NCBI GenBank assembly: GCA_018265615.1
Contig: JABLYX010000002.1
Location: 62,001 to 126,000, forward strand
Length of the DNA: 64,000 nt
Reading direction: 5' to 3'
DNA from: Lentisphaeria bacterium
GTDB lineage: Bacteria; Verrucomicrobiota; Lentisphaeria; Victivallales; Victivallaceae
The position numbers and the translations under genes are program-made. The notes below the pieces were generated by a model. The model saw only the letters and a list, made by a program, of their open reading frames with translations. It did no database searches and was not told the origin of the DNA. Shown piece after piece: positions 45,390 through 53,722 of the stretch. The stretch's first letter is position 1; each line of letters opens with the position of its first letter.

Positions 45390-46091
45390 TTACCTGCCGC
45401 CCTGGCCCGGCTGGGATGCCCCGCCCGACTTGAGCAGATCATAGTCGTCAATGTCCATAAACGCCCAGGGCGTTTCATTGCGGGGGAGGATCGAGCCGGG
45501 AATTTCAACAGCGGCCCCGGCATTCAACTTGGTGAAGTAGTCCGCATATTTCAGATCGGACCAGCCGCGCTGGCCGTAGTAGCCGCGGCCGATTACAGTG
45601 CCGGCGCGATCCTGAAACAGCACCTCGATGGTGAACGTGCTGCCGAGATTGACCGTGCTGGCGCTCCCGCTGCTTGGCAGGTAACGGTCCAGCAGCTGCG
45701 GGGGAATCATCATCGTGACGATATGTTTCCGGTTGTCGAGCGGAACGGCCCGGAACATGCTTTTGCCGGAAAAGAGAAATGCCTGGGTTTTACCGTCGGA
45801 TTGGCCATTGAATACGGCACGCACACTCATCGATGCGTCGTCAATCCAGGCGCTGCGCATCTTCTGGGGTGCAACCGGCGTGTAATCCACTGAGATAATC
45901 AGCCATTTATTGCGCCAGGAGGTGCTGGCGGACGGGGTGGTGTTGCTGGTGTTCCGGATGTTCGGAGGATTGCTTGAACTCAGGTTGATCTTGACCTTTG
46001 TAAACAGCTCTTCGGCCACCGCAGCACGCGCGTCATGCGCACCGTGCAGAAACAGCGCGGCCAAGCCGACCAGAAACAGCCATTTTTTCAT
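45390..46091 (-). CDS. Amuc_1102-like exported pilus-locus protein
   Basis: The 233-residue protein begins with a signal peptide (KKWLFLVGLAALFLHGAHDA) and is otherwise Ser/Thr/Asn-rich and beta-strand rich (WRNKWLIISVDYTPVAPQKM, STFTIEVLFQDRAGTVIGRG). It ends in a Gly/Gln-rich tail. I chose ATG 46091 because it gives the signal peptide and follows GGGGAA; an upstream start at 46118 would add nine residues inside the gap to secG. The match to Amuc_1102 rests on gene order and size, since the fold itself carries no strong motif. Confidence 0.65.
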   Translation of the reverse strand: MKKWLFLVGLAALFLHGAHDARAAVAEELFTKVKINLSSSNPPNIRNTSNTTPSASTSWRNKWLIISVDYTPVAPQKMRSAWIDDASMSVRAVFNGQSDGKTQAFLFSGKSMFRAVPLDNRKHIVTMMIPPQLLDRYLPSSGSASTVNLGSTFTIEVLFQDRAGTVIGRGYYGQRGWSDLKYADYFTKLNAGAAVEIPGSILPRNETPWAFMDIDDYDLLKSGGASQPGQGGR

Positions 46092-46124
46092 ATGAAAATT
46101 TCCCCGCAGGCTTTCCACTAGTTC

Positions 46125-46493
46125 TTATTGTTTATTCTCAACCGGAGTGCCGGCCGCGGACTTCGCCTCCACGACAGCTTCCGGGGCTTTCTCGCCTTTG
46201 GGCAGCTCCACCGCGGCAGCCTCTTCCAGCTGGCGGGTGACTGCGGAGGCGGAATTATCGTCGCGGTAGCCGTGGCCGATCAGGGAAGCGAGCACGAGAG
46301 CGAGCAGGAAGAAGATTCCCGTCATGATCACAGTCGCCTTGGTGAGATGGCTGCCTACCTGTGCGCCGAATACCGATTCGCCGATGCCGCCGAAAGCGGC
46401 TCCCATGCCGCCCGACTTCGACGGCTGGATCAGAATGATCCCGATCACGAGCAGCGAGATAATCGCCACAAGCACGTACAAAAATACGATCAT
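46125..46493 (-). CDS. secG: Preprotein translocase subunit SecG
   Basis: SecG is a small membrane subunit of the SecYEG channel. The 122-residue protein has two membrane helices with the family motif between them: YVLVAIISLLVIGIILIQPS, KSGGMGAAFGG and VFGAQVGSHLTKATVIMTG. A charged C-terminal tail of about 50 residues is longer than in E. coli. It lies 33 bases upstream of the Amuc_1102-like gene and shares its promoter, so export machinery and pilus proteins are probably co-expressed. Confidence 0.93.
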   Translation of the reverse strand: MIVFLYVLVAIISLLVIGIILIQPSKSGGMGAAFGGIGESVFGAQVGSHLTKATVIMTGIFFLLALVLASLIGHGYRDDNSASAVTRQLEEAAAVELPKGEKAPEAVVEAKSAAGTPVENKQ

Positions 46494-46577
46494 ATCAAAT
46501 CGCGCCTTATTTTTCTTCGTTAATTCCGGGACACGGAAACACAGGCTCCCTGTGCTCCGGATCCCGAGTCCGGTCTA

Positions 46578-46606
46578 ACATTAGCGCTCATCGAATAAAA
46601 AGTCAA
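46578..46606 (-). promoter_or_regulatory. Promoter for the secG-pilus operon
   Basis: On the minus strand TTGACT (46606-46601) and TAATGT (46583-46578) are 17 bases apart, giving a leader of about 80 bases before secG. No terminator is seen between tpiA and this point, so read-through from tpiA is possible. Confidence 0.65.
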
Positions 46607-46664
46607 CCCCTTTTTTTCGAATCCACGCTAATATTATCGATAATTTTCCAAAATGCCGGAGAAA

Positions 46665-47435
46665 TTACTCGGCAATTGCATTGTGAATCAGCTTGGAGAA
46701 ACTGTCCGCCACGAGTGCGGCTCCGCCGATCAACCCGCCGTCGATATTGCGCTGGGCGACGAGCTCTTTCGCATTGTCGGCCTTCATGCTGCCGCCGTAT
46801 TGGATGCGGACGCCTTCGCCGATCTCCCGGCCGAACATATCGTTCAGCGTCATGCGGATGTAATTGTGGGTCTCCTCGGCCATTTCCGGGGTCGCGGTCC
46901 TGCCGGTTCCGATGGCCCAGACCGGCTCATAGGCGATCACGACCTTCGCCATCTCGTCCTTGCCGAGTCCGGCGAGGCCGCCTTCGAGTTGCGTGAAGAG
47001 AACCTTCTCGGTTTTGCCGGATTCGCGGTCCTCGAGCATCTCGCCGACGCAGACGATCGGGGTAAAGCCCGCCGCAAGCGCGGCCTTGACGCGTTTGTTG
47101 ACCGTTTCGTCGGTTTCACCGAAATACTGGCGGCGCTCGCTGTGGCCGATGATCACATATTCAACGCCGAGCTCCTTGAGCATGTCGGCGGCGATTTCGC
47201 CGGTGAAGGCGCCGTTCGCGGCCCAGTGAATGTTCTGCGCGCCGAGCTTGATGTTGCTGCCCTTGATCGCCTCCGCGACGGCGGCGATCGTGGTGAACGG
47301 CGGGCAGACGACGATGTCGGCCTTTTCGGCGGGGACGTCGGCGACCAGTCCTTTCAGGGCTTCGACCAGCGCCTTGCCTTCGGCGGCGGTCTTGTTCATC
47401 TTCCAGTTTCCGGCGATAATGACTTTGCGGTTCAT
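46665..47435 (-). CDS. tpiA: Triose-phosphate isomerase
   Basis: TpiA interconverts dihydroxyacetone phosphate and glyceraldehyde-3-phosphate. The 256-residue protein shows IAGNWKMNKT (catalytic Asn and Lys), VIGHSERRQYFGET (catalytic His) and VIAYEPVWAIGTGRTATPE (catalytic Glu and the mobile loop), and YGGSMKADNA near the end. I chose ATG 47435, which follows GAGAGGAAG; the open frame extends upstream without homology. It is next to secG, a pairing seen in many bacteria. Confidence 0.96.
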   Translation of the reverse strand: MNRKVIIAGNWKMNKTAAEGKALVEALKGLVADVPAEKADIVVCPPFTTIAAVAEAIKGSNIKLGAQNIHWAANGAFTGEIAADMLKELGVEYVIIGHSERRQYFGETDETVNKRVKAALAAGFTPIVCVGEMLEDRESGKTEKVLFTQLEGGLAGLGKDEMAKVVIAYEPVWAIGTGRTATPEMAEETHNYIRMTLNDMFGREIGEGVRIQYGGSMKADNAKELVAQRNIDGGLIGGAALVADSFSKLIHNAIAE

Positions 47436-47490
47436 ACGTTCTTCCTCTCGACTTTTAATTAGTGTGTCATGACATAAAATGCCAATGAGA

Positions 47491-47519
47491 AAAATATCAC
47501 GCCGCAGGGCATTTTGCAA
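47491..47519 (-). promoter_or_regulatory. Promoter for tpiA
   Basis: On the minus strand TTGCAA (47519-47514) and TATTTT (47496-47491) are 17 bases apart, about 55 bases before the start codon. Confidence 0.6.
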
Positions 47520-47578
47520 CCCTTAAGGCGTTGATCGTCCGGGATTCATCCGCTTTTTTACTTTGGAGCTCCGAAGCG

Positions 47579-47983
47579 TCACTTCTTCCTGACCGCGACC
47601 GCTGTCGCGCTCTGGCTGCGCCGCCAGAGGATCCAGAGCGAAAAAAAGCCTGTCGATGAATCCGTGATCTGCACGTCTTCCGCGTCGGCTTTCATCTGTT
47701 TCGCCCAGGTCCGCAGCATCCCGTCCGTATATTTGTTCTCGATCCGGTTCCGGCATGTGATGTAATCCCGCCGGTTCGGCCGGTTCGGATTGCCGCTCCA
47801 CAGCGGAATATAGTAGAACAGGAAAAGCCCCCAGTTGCTGCCTTCGAGGTTGGCCACGACGCGGGAGCCGGACGAACTGGTCTGCCCCTCCACCGGAGGC
47901 TGTGAACTTACGACCGAAGTATTGCACCCGGATCCGGCCAGAATCGCCGCGGCCAGCATGGCCGTCACGAATGACTTTTTCAT
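47579..47983 (-). CDS. Small lipoprotein, function unknown
   Basis: The 134-residue protein has a lipoprotein signal (KKSFVTAMLAAAILAGSGC) with the lipobox LAGSGC and Cys20 as lipid site. The mature part has SNWGLFLFYYIPLWSGN and a late hydrophobic FFSLWILWRRSQSATA, similar in style to small outer-membrane lipoproteins. The ATG is four bases from GGAGGG. It is divergent from two secretin-domain genes, so a pilotin-like helper role is conceivable, but no pilotin motif is visible. Confidence 0.7.
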   Translation of the reverse strand: MKKSFVTAMLAAAILAGSGCNTSVVSSQPPVEGQTSSSGSRVVANLEGSNWGLFLFYYIPLWSGNPNRPNRRDYITCRNRIENKYTDGMLRTWAKQMKADAEDVQITDSSTGFFSLWILWRRSQSATAVAVRKK

Positions 47984-48189
47984 GAAACCCTCCTTTTGCA
48001 TGATAACCGTAATGTTTTAATTTAAACGGTCAACTGTGAATTTACAAGTATTGCGGCCGGATTCAGGAGTGCAATCCTGTGATTTCTTCCGACTGTAACC
48101 GAAAAGGAACCTCCGTCTCATGCGGAGCTAACAGACTTCGGCTATAGTATGCCGTGAAAAGTTCCCAACCATATAGAAAGGGTTACAAC

Positions 48190-49692
48190 ATGAATCGAGC
48201 TTTCGCGGCAATCGCCGCTGCGGCGGGCATGCTCCCCGCCGTCCTGTCCGCCGCTCCGCCGGAATCGGAAACCTCAAGAACGATCCGGCTTGTCCAGGAC
48301 GACGCGCAGGAGTACATGGTTTCCAAGGTCTATCAGCTCAAACACCTGAAGGCCAATGATGTCACGCCGTTTCTTCTCGGCGTGGTCAAGCGCTACAACA
48401 CGCAGTCGACTGTGAATCGCATCAATTACAAAGCCGGGGACGAACAGCTGCTGACCGTGAGCTGCCCGGTCAAGATGATGCCTTATGTCGACGACCTGCT
48501 CGCCAAGCTCGACCGCCCCTCCCGGATCGCGGGCAGCGGGGATGGAGACCCGATCCGCGGAACCGGCATCGTCCGCAATATCTACCCGGCGAAATTCCGC
48601 TCCGCGCAGGTCATGGTTGATATCATGACCGGGACCGGCGTCAACGGCGGAGCGGACTCATTTGTCGGATATGATGCAACCACGAATATCATCTACTGGA
48701 AGGACGACTTCAACAAAAGCAACGATCTTCTGAAATATCTCGCGTGGCTCGACCGGCCGGCCCCGATGGCCAATATCGCGTTTACGGTCTATGAAGTGCG
48801 CGACAGCACGCTGCGTGATCTCGGCATCGATTATCTCAGCTGGCGCAATGGCCCGGGCCTCGATCTGCTGCAGGCCGGATTCAATGCAATGAGCCTGGAT
48901 TCGGCGGGTTCGGCCGCGCTTTCGGCCGCCTCCGGCGGATTCGGAGCGTTCTTCATCGCGCCGCAGTTCGATGCGAGTTTCATCCGCGTTCTTGAGCAGA
49001 ACGGTCGGGCCGATATCGCGAACAGTGCGACGCTGACGGTTTCGAACAGCGAGAAAGCGAGTTATTCCGTCGGTTTCTCCCCGCAGTCGCAGGCGATTTT
49101 CAAGCGGGATAACGACCAGCTCCAGGTCGGCATTTCCGGCGTCGGAATGAAGGGCGGAATCAACCAGCCGGAGTCGGGGCCGGGAGCCTCCAATCCGCTT
49201 CTGAATTCCGATACGCCCCCTCCGCCGCTCTCTCTCACGGTCACGGCTCCCCGGATCAATCTGCGCGGGCCGGCCGACGCGAAAACCGGGCTGCTGCCGG
49301 ATGCGGCGGCGGACTGGAACCGCAACCTGCAGGCGCTTGTGACCTTTCAGTACCTCATCCGTACCGCCGATGTGGTTGAGCGCAACAACTATGGCGCGGA
49401 GCTCGCCGAGGTCAGCTCCGTGACCGGGGAGTGCAATTTGCTCTCCGGGGAAGAGAAACTGCTTACGGTCTGGAGTAAGGAAAGCGAGGTCGAGCAGACT
49501 ATCGGCGTCCCGTTCCTCTCCGATATTCCGGTTCTCAAATACCTTTTCAGCACAACGACCGTCAACAGGGAGAAGACCTACTTCTTCGTCACCGCAAAAA
49601 CCATACTTGCGCATCCGGAGAGCCTGCCGTCCGAATATGGCGGGCAGCTCAAATCCCTCAGTGAACTGATTCCGCAGAACGCCACACGATAA
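48190..49692 (+). CDS. Atypical secretin-domain protein C
   Basis: The 500-residue protein has a signal peptide (NRAFAAIAAAAGMLPAVLSA) and two N-domain-like repeats (VYQLKHLKANDVTPFLLGVV, NIYPAKFRSAQVMVDIMTGT). A reduced secretin core ends GVPFLSDIPVLKYLFSTTTV, the C-terminal secretin signature. The usual TPR block is missing, and the core holds a Pro/Gly-rich loop near residue 345. It starts at ATG 48190 after AAAGGG. The next gene, 14 bases downstream, is its paralogue. It could be a small secretin, or a secretin-like partner that does not form a channel. Confidence 0.72.
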   Translation: MNRAFAAIAAAAGMLPAVLSAAPPESETSRTIRLVQDDAQEYMVSKVYQLKHLKANDVTPFLLGVVKRYNTQSTVNRINYKAGDEQLLTVSCPVKMMPYVDDLLAKLDRPSRIAGSGDGDPIRGTGIVRNIYPAKFRSAQVMVDIMTGTGVNGGADSFVGYDATTNIIYWKDDFNKSNDLLKYLAWLDRPAPMANIAFTVYEVRDSTLRDLGIDYLSWRNGPGLDLLQAGFNAMSLDSAGSAALSAASGGFGAFFIAPQFDASFIRVLEQNGRADIANSATLTVSNSEKASYSVGFSPQSQAIFKRDNDQLQVGISGVGMKGGINQPESGPGASNPLLNSDTPPPPLSLTVTAPRINLRGPADAKTGLLPDAAADWNRNLQALVTFQYLIRTADVVERNNYGAELAEVSSVTGECNLLSGEEKLLTVWSKESEVEQTIGVPFLSDIPVLKYLFSTTTVNREKTYFFVTAKTILAHPESLPSEYGGQLKSLSELIPQNATR

Positions 49693-49705
49693 TCTGGAGA
49701 CCGAG

Positions 49706-51400
49706 ATGTTTCAAAAATATGCTTTCATCGCCGCATTCGGCATTGCTGTCCTGCCGCTGGCCGCCGCGCCGGGGGATTCTGCTTCAGCCCCGTTCTATAC
49801 CGACAGCACCGTCACGGGCACAGTTGACGCCACCACGCGCAGGCTGCCTTCGCCCGGCATCCCGCGCAACGAGAATAATTTCGACACGGCCAGCTACATG
49901 GATACCCAGGTCCAGGCCCAGCTTCGCGTCGATCTGAATGAAAAGGTCGGGGAAGTCCATTTTATCCGGGATAACAATGATCCGAAGGTCGTCACCCGGA
50001 CCTATCTCCTGAAGCATGCCGAGCCGTATGCCCTGCGCACCTATCTGCGCGAGATGGTTCAGACTAAGCGTGTATACGGCAGCGATACGGCCGTGGAATG
50101 CCTGAAGTTCGAAGACGGCACGGGGGTGCTGTTTGTTTCGGCAGAGGAGTATCGCTTCAGGAGCAATGAGAACGGCATGGGAATCGACGCCATCGTGGAA
50201 CGGCTCGACCGGCCCGGGCTGCTGAACAGCTCCGGCCAGCCGAAATACGTCTATTTTCCGGCCAATGTTCCGGCGAGTGTTCTCGAGGGAATGGTCAAGA
50301 AGGTCGGCATGAATGTCTCCGGCGACACGGCGGAGCTGATCGGCGGCAAGGATAAAGTGAAGCTCGATCCCGATTTGAACTGCCTTTTCTTCAATACAGC
50401 CGGATATTCGCGCAAGAACATCGAAGAGATGCTCCGCCGCTATGACGTGCCGCTCCCGGAAATCAGGATCAGGTTCAACGTGTATGAACTGTATGCGGAA
50501 AACGACGAAAAGCTCGGGCTCGATTTTCAGTCGTGGAAGAACAACGACGGCATGGATTTCTTCAGCGCGGGCGGCAGATACCGCGACAACTGGGCCGCGG
50601 CTTACGGCGGCACGATGTCCAGGCCGCAGGGCTCCGAACGGACCGGCTTCTACCACTTCAACCCGAAGTGGAATACGCGTTATCTCGATTTCCTGACCAG
50701 CAAAGGGAAGGGAAGGATCGCACACTCCGGTGAGGTGACGGTCCGTCAGAACTCGGCAAGCACACTTCAGCGCAAGACCCAGCTTTTCTATATGGATACG
50801 ACCGTTCCGGCTCCGGAAACGGAAGAACAATCCGGGGAATGGTACGCGAAGATGTTCGATGCCGTCCTCAAGGCGTTCGGCAAGGAGGAGCAGAAGACCG
50901 AAATCGCCGTCGGCAAGGATAATCAGCAGAGCGTCACGCGCGATCCGAATTCCTTCGGTTTCACGATGACGGTCAAAGCCGCCTCCATCGCTCCCGAGGC
51001 GGCCATGCTGAAGCTCACGCTGAACAACTCTTCGCTCATCGGTTACCAGTCGACCGGTGCGCCGCGCATCCAGGAGGGCAATGCGGTCACGACCGATGTG
51101 ATGATCTCGACGCAGCGCAACAGCTTCGTCATCGGGGGGCTGGAGAAGCGGGAGGTCGTGCGTGGTTCGACCGGGGTCCCGTTCCTCAAGGACATTCCGG
51201 TGCTCGGCTACCTGTTTCAGGTCGAATCGGAGTCGACCCGTAAATCACAGATGGTCCTGGTTGCGGAGTGTGAATACATCTATCCGGAAAGCACGATGCC
51301 GGAGGAGACGGAAAAGCGGCTCGGCGAGATCCGGGGCTCGGTCGCCGGCGCCGGAGAAACGAACCGGTATTTCTACAACCAGTACGGCCTGGACCGGTAA
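49706..51400 (+). CDS. Atypical secretin-domain protein D
   Basis: The 564-residue protein has a signal peptide (FQKYAFIAAFGIAVLPLAAA) and N-domain-like segments (TYLLKHAEPYALRTYLREMV, YVYFPANVPASVLEGMVKKV). Its secretin-type C-terminus has NSFVIGGLEKREVVRGST and GVPFLKDIPVLGYLFQVES. It pairs with protein C in one transcript, and both lack the long TPR block of secretins A and B. The GGAGA before the ATG is well placed. A bidirectional terminator follows. Confidence 0.74.
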   Translation: MFQKYAFIAAFGIAVLPLAAAPGDSASAPFYTDSTVTGTVDATTRRLPSPGIPRNENNFDTASYMDTQVQAQLRVDLNEKVGEVHFIRDNNDPKVVTRTYLLKHAEPYALRTYLREMVQTKRVYGSDTAVECLKFEDGTGVLFVSAEEYRFRSNENGMGIDAIVERLDRPGLLNSSGQPKYVYFPANVPASVLEGMVKKVGMNVSGDTAELIGGKDKVKLDPDLNCLFFNTAGYSRKNIEEMLRRYDVPLPEIRIRFNVYELYAENDEKLGLDFQSWKNNDGMDFFSAGGRYRDNWAAAYGGTMSRPQGSERTGFYHFNPKWNTRYLDFLTSKGKGRIAHSGEVTVRQNSASTLQRKTQLFYMDTTVPAPETEEQSGEWYAKMFDAVLKAFGKEEQKTEIAVGKDNQQSVTRDPNSFGFTMTVKAASIAPEAAMLKLTLNNSSLIGYQSTGAPRIQEGNAVTTDVMISTQRNSFVIGGLEKREVVRGSTGVPFLKDIPVLGYLFQVESESTRKSQMVLVAECEYIYPESTMPEETEKRLGEIRGSVAGAGETNRYFYNQYGLDR

Positions 51401-51416
51401 CCGGGCGGAACAGAAA

Positions 51417-51450
51417 AACGGCGGAGCCGGAGAAATCCGGTTCCGCCGTT
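51417..51450. terminator. Bidirectional terminator
   Basis: AACGGCGGA-CCGGA (51417-51431) pairs with TCCGG-TCCGCCGTT (51436-51450) with one mismatch and a four-base loop. It has A on the left and T on the right, between two convergent genes. Confidence 0.7.
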
Positions 51451-51465
51451 CCGCCTGTAAACCGA

Positions 51466-52371
51466 TTACTTCTTGTCGTTTTTGGGGTCTTCCTTTGCGG
51501 CGCCGCGGCGTTCGGCGCGCTGCTTGAGCTGCTTCAGGTATTTTTCCGGCTGCTTCATGTTCTCCACGCTGCGTGTCAGGAATTCGACGGAACGCTCCAG
51601 TGCTTCGATCTGCTTCCTGTCTTTCTTATCTTTCTTCGCCGTCTCCAACGCTTCCTTCTGACGGGTCAGCGCTTTCTGATGGATCGCCCGGAGCGCTTCA
51701 ACCTGCTTGGTGACTTCCGGCGTGACGGAGTCGGCTTTCATCAACTTGAGGTTGATCTCCTGGGCCTGCTTATTTTCTTCCGGAGTCAGGGCACGGACCT
51801 GCGGCCCCTTGTTGTCTCCAGGGCGCTTTCCCGTCCTGTCCGTTTTTTTGTCGGCGCCGAAGCGGGGCTCCTCCATACGGACCGGCGCGCCGAACATCTC
51901 ATGATCCATCGGCCGCATGTGCTCGCTGCGCGGAGGGCCCTGCGGTTTGTCCCGGCGCGGACGGACGATGCGTTCGACGAGCTTGTCGACCTCTTCATCC
52001 TTGTTTGCGAGCCGTTCCTTCTCGCGGGCCAGCATCTTTTCCGCACGTTCGACCGCAAGCTTCTGCCGGGTCTCGAACATGGCGGAGACCTGGGTTTTCA
52101 GGGCGGCCTTCGTCGTGTCGTTCGGCTCCGCACGGTATGCGGTCAGCGCCTCTTCCACTTTCTTGTTGAGCTCCGCCATCTTTGCGCGCTCTTCCTCGTT
52201 CATGCCGAAAGCCCGTCCGCCCTGGCCGGGACGGCGCGGGGCCATGCCCGGCATCGGGCGCTCCTGCGGCGGCGGAGGAGGCGCGGCTTCGTCCCCGGCC
52301 GGTGCCGGAAGCGGGGCAAGACTGAGTGAGAGAGCAAAAGCGGCCAGCGGGAATGTCAACTTCCTATTCAT
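51466..52371 (-). CDS. Exported charged coiled-coil protein, unknown function
   Basis: The 301-residue protein has a signal peptide (NRKLTFPLAAFALSLSLAPL, cleaved near APAGDE). A Pro-rich segment with PPPPPQERPMPGM follows, then mainly Lys/Glu/Arg-rich helices (NKKVEEALTAYRAEPNDTTK, AVERAEKMLAREKERLANKD, EKYLKQLKQRAERRGAAKED). It is probably periplasmic and helical. I do not recognise a family; it looks like the Lys/Glu-rich exported proteins common in PVC bacteria. The ATG follows AGGAAAGG. Confidence 0.6.
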   Translation of the reverse strand: MNRKLTFPLAAFALSLSLAPLPAPAGDEAAPPPPPQERPMPGMAPRRPGQGGRAFGMNEEERAKMAELNKKVEEALTAYRAEPNDTTKAALKTQVSAMFETRQKLAVERAEKMLAREKERLANKDEEVDKLVERIVRPRRDKPQGPPRSEHMRPMDHEMFGAPVRMEEPRFGADKKTDRTGKRPGDNKGPQVRALTPEENKQAQEINLKLMKADSVTPEVTKQVEALRAIHQKALTRQKEALETAKKDKKDRKQIEALERSVEFLTRSVENMKQPEKYLKQLKQRAERRGAAKEDPKNDKK

Positions 52372-52918
52372 GGTTCCGACCTTTCCTGGGTTGGGTTGCG
52401 GGACTTCGGAAGAGTCCTTTGCACAGTTAACGCATCCGTTATTCGGTTATTGTGCGCAATTATAAATTTTTGTCATTCCGCCGGATAGGATATCCGTTTC
52501 TTTCCCGGTACTTTCCCGTCATTTTGAAAACGGGACACTTTCTCTCCCGGGAATGCCACTTCCGGTTGAAATGCTCTGCGGAAACGGTTATCTTGCAGTT
52601 TGGCCTCCGCCTTGTGCCGTTCCCGCTGCATGCGTCGTCAGCGTTGGCAGAAAATCGCATTTTTCCCATTTCACGGTTTGAAAACTCGTTTTGTGAGGCT
52701 AAAGGTTGACAATTTTTTTGATGTATACTTGTTGAGGTCAGAATCCTGAAAAATGCGAAGTTGGTTCCCCTGCGGATTTTTTCGTTATTTTTCGCAGGCC
52801 GATGCAGCATCGGGTGAAAAAGCCGCCGGAAACGATGGGCGGGTTTCAAGTTTTCAACCGAAACGAGTATAAAATCGACAGCCCGATTACGGCTGGAAAC
52901 AACGGGAGAATGTCAATC
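52372..52918. other. Gene-free interval of about 550 bases
   Basis: No coding region I can support. It is AT-richer than its surroundings in 52440-52760. A TTGACA at 52706 and a TATACT at 52724 are too close (12 bases) for a normal promoter. A TATAAA at 52868-52873 is a possible weak -10 for the next gene. Confidence 0.4.
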
Positions 52919-53722
52919 ATGGAAAATGAATCGAATCCTCGCACAGAAACTTTGTCCGCACTCTGCGGCCGCGCGGAGCAGGCCGTCAATATCCTGACTG
53001 TGGAACGGGCGCTGATTTGCCGGTTCAGCGATATGCGGATCCTGCCGGACTATGAACGCATCCGCTATGGCGTTCTCGAGCCGGATGAAGTCGGAGTCGC
53101 ATTGTCGCTTTCAAACTGTTCCCGGCAGCAGGAGACCGGCCGGCTGCGGTTTGAGTTCACACTCTGGGGGCGGAGCTGCCGTTTCGAGGAGTTCCGCTCC
53201 TGGTTCCGGAAGCTGCCCGGGAAGCTGCCGAAGGGGGGATGCCGGGTTGAATTGCCGGAAGGGTCGCGGATCATTTTCATCGGACTGGAGGCTCCGTACG
53301 GCGCTTTGTTTGAGTCGGAGCGGCTGTTGGGAATTCCGGTTCTGAACGGAGTTCTGTTTCTTGCGGCGGAGGTGGATGTCATGGAGTCCTGTTTTCATGC
53401 GGACGATGCTCCGTCCATGAATGAGCTTTTGATTGAAGAACGCCGCCTGCCGCTGCTGGAGCTGGAGCGCGCCGCCGGCGAATATCTTCGCCGGAGACTG
53501 CGGAAACCCGTCGAGGTGGAGTTGGATTCCCTGTCGCCGCTGCGGAGGCAGGGAGGAGCGGAGATCCGGCTCCGGGTCACTCTGCCCGGCTTCAGCCCGG
53601 AGACGCTGGCCGCCCGTTTTCCGATCATCCGGCCGGAGTTCCTGAATCCGGCCGACGCTCCGCTGGCTATGCTGCCGGATACCGTGACCGATGATTATCT
53701 CACGCTGCTTTGCATCTACTGA
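52919..53722 (+). CDS. Conserved-looking cytoplasmic protein, unknown function
   Basis: The 267-residue protein has no signal peptide or membrane segment. It mixes charged helices (TLSALCGRAEQAVNILTVER, LELERAAGEYLRRRLRKPVE) with beta segments (RIIFIGLEAPYGALF, EIRLRVTLPGFSPETLAARF). I do not recognise the family. ATG 52919 is 10 bases from GGGAG; ATG 52910 is in frame but lies right on that site. Its stop overlaps the end of the convergent methyltransferase gene by seven bases. Confidence 0.6.
   Translation: MENESNPRTETLSALCGRAEQAVNILTVERALICRFSDMRILPDYERIRYGVLEPDEVGVALSLSNCSRQQETGRLRFEFTLWGRSCRFEEFRSWFRKLPGKLPKGGCRVELPEGSRIIFIGLEAPYGALFESERLLGIPVLNGVLFLAAEVDVMESCFHADDAPSMNELLIEERRLPLLELERAAGEYLRRRLRKPVEVELDSLSPLRRQGGAEIRLRVTLPGFSPETLAARFPIIRPEFLNPADAPLAMLPDTVTDDYLTLLCIY

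Noticed and set aside
52706..52729. TTGACA and TATACT as a promoter
   Set aside because: The spacing is only 12 bases and there is no extended -10, so sigma-70 use is unlikely.
52802..52909. Longer start for the unknown gene at 52919
   Set aside because: The added N-terminus has no ribosome site, whereas GGGAG serves the later ATG.
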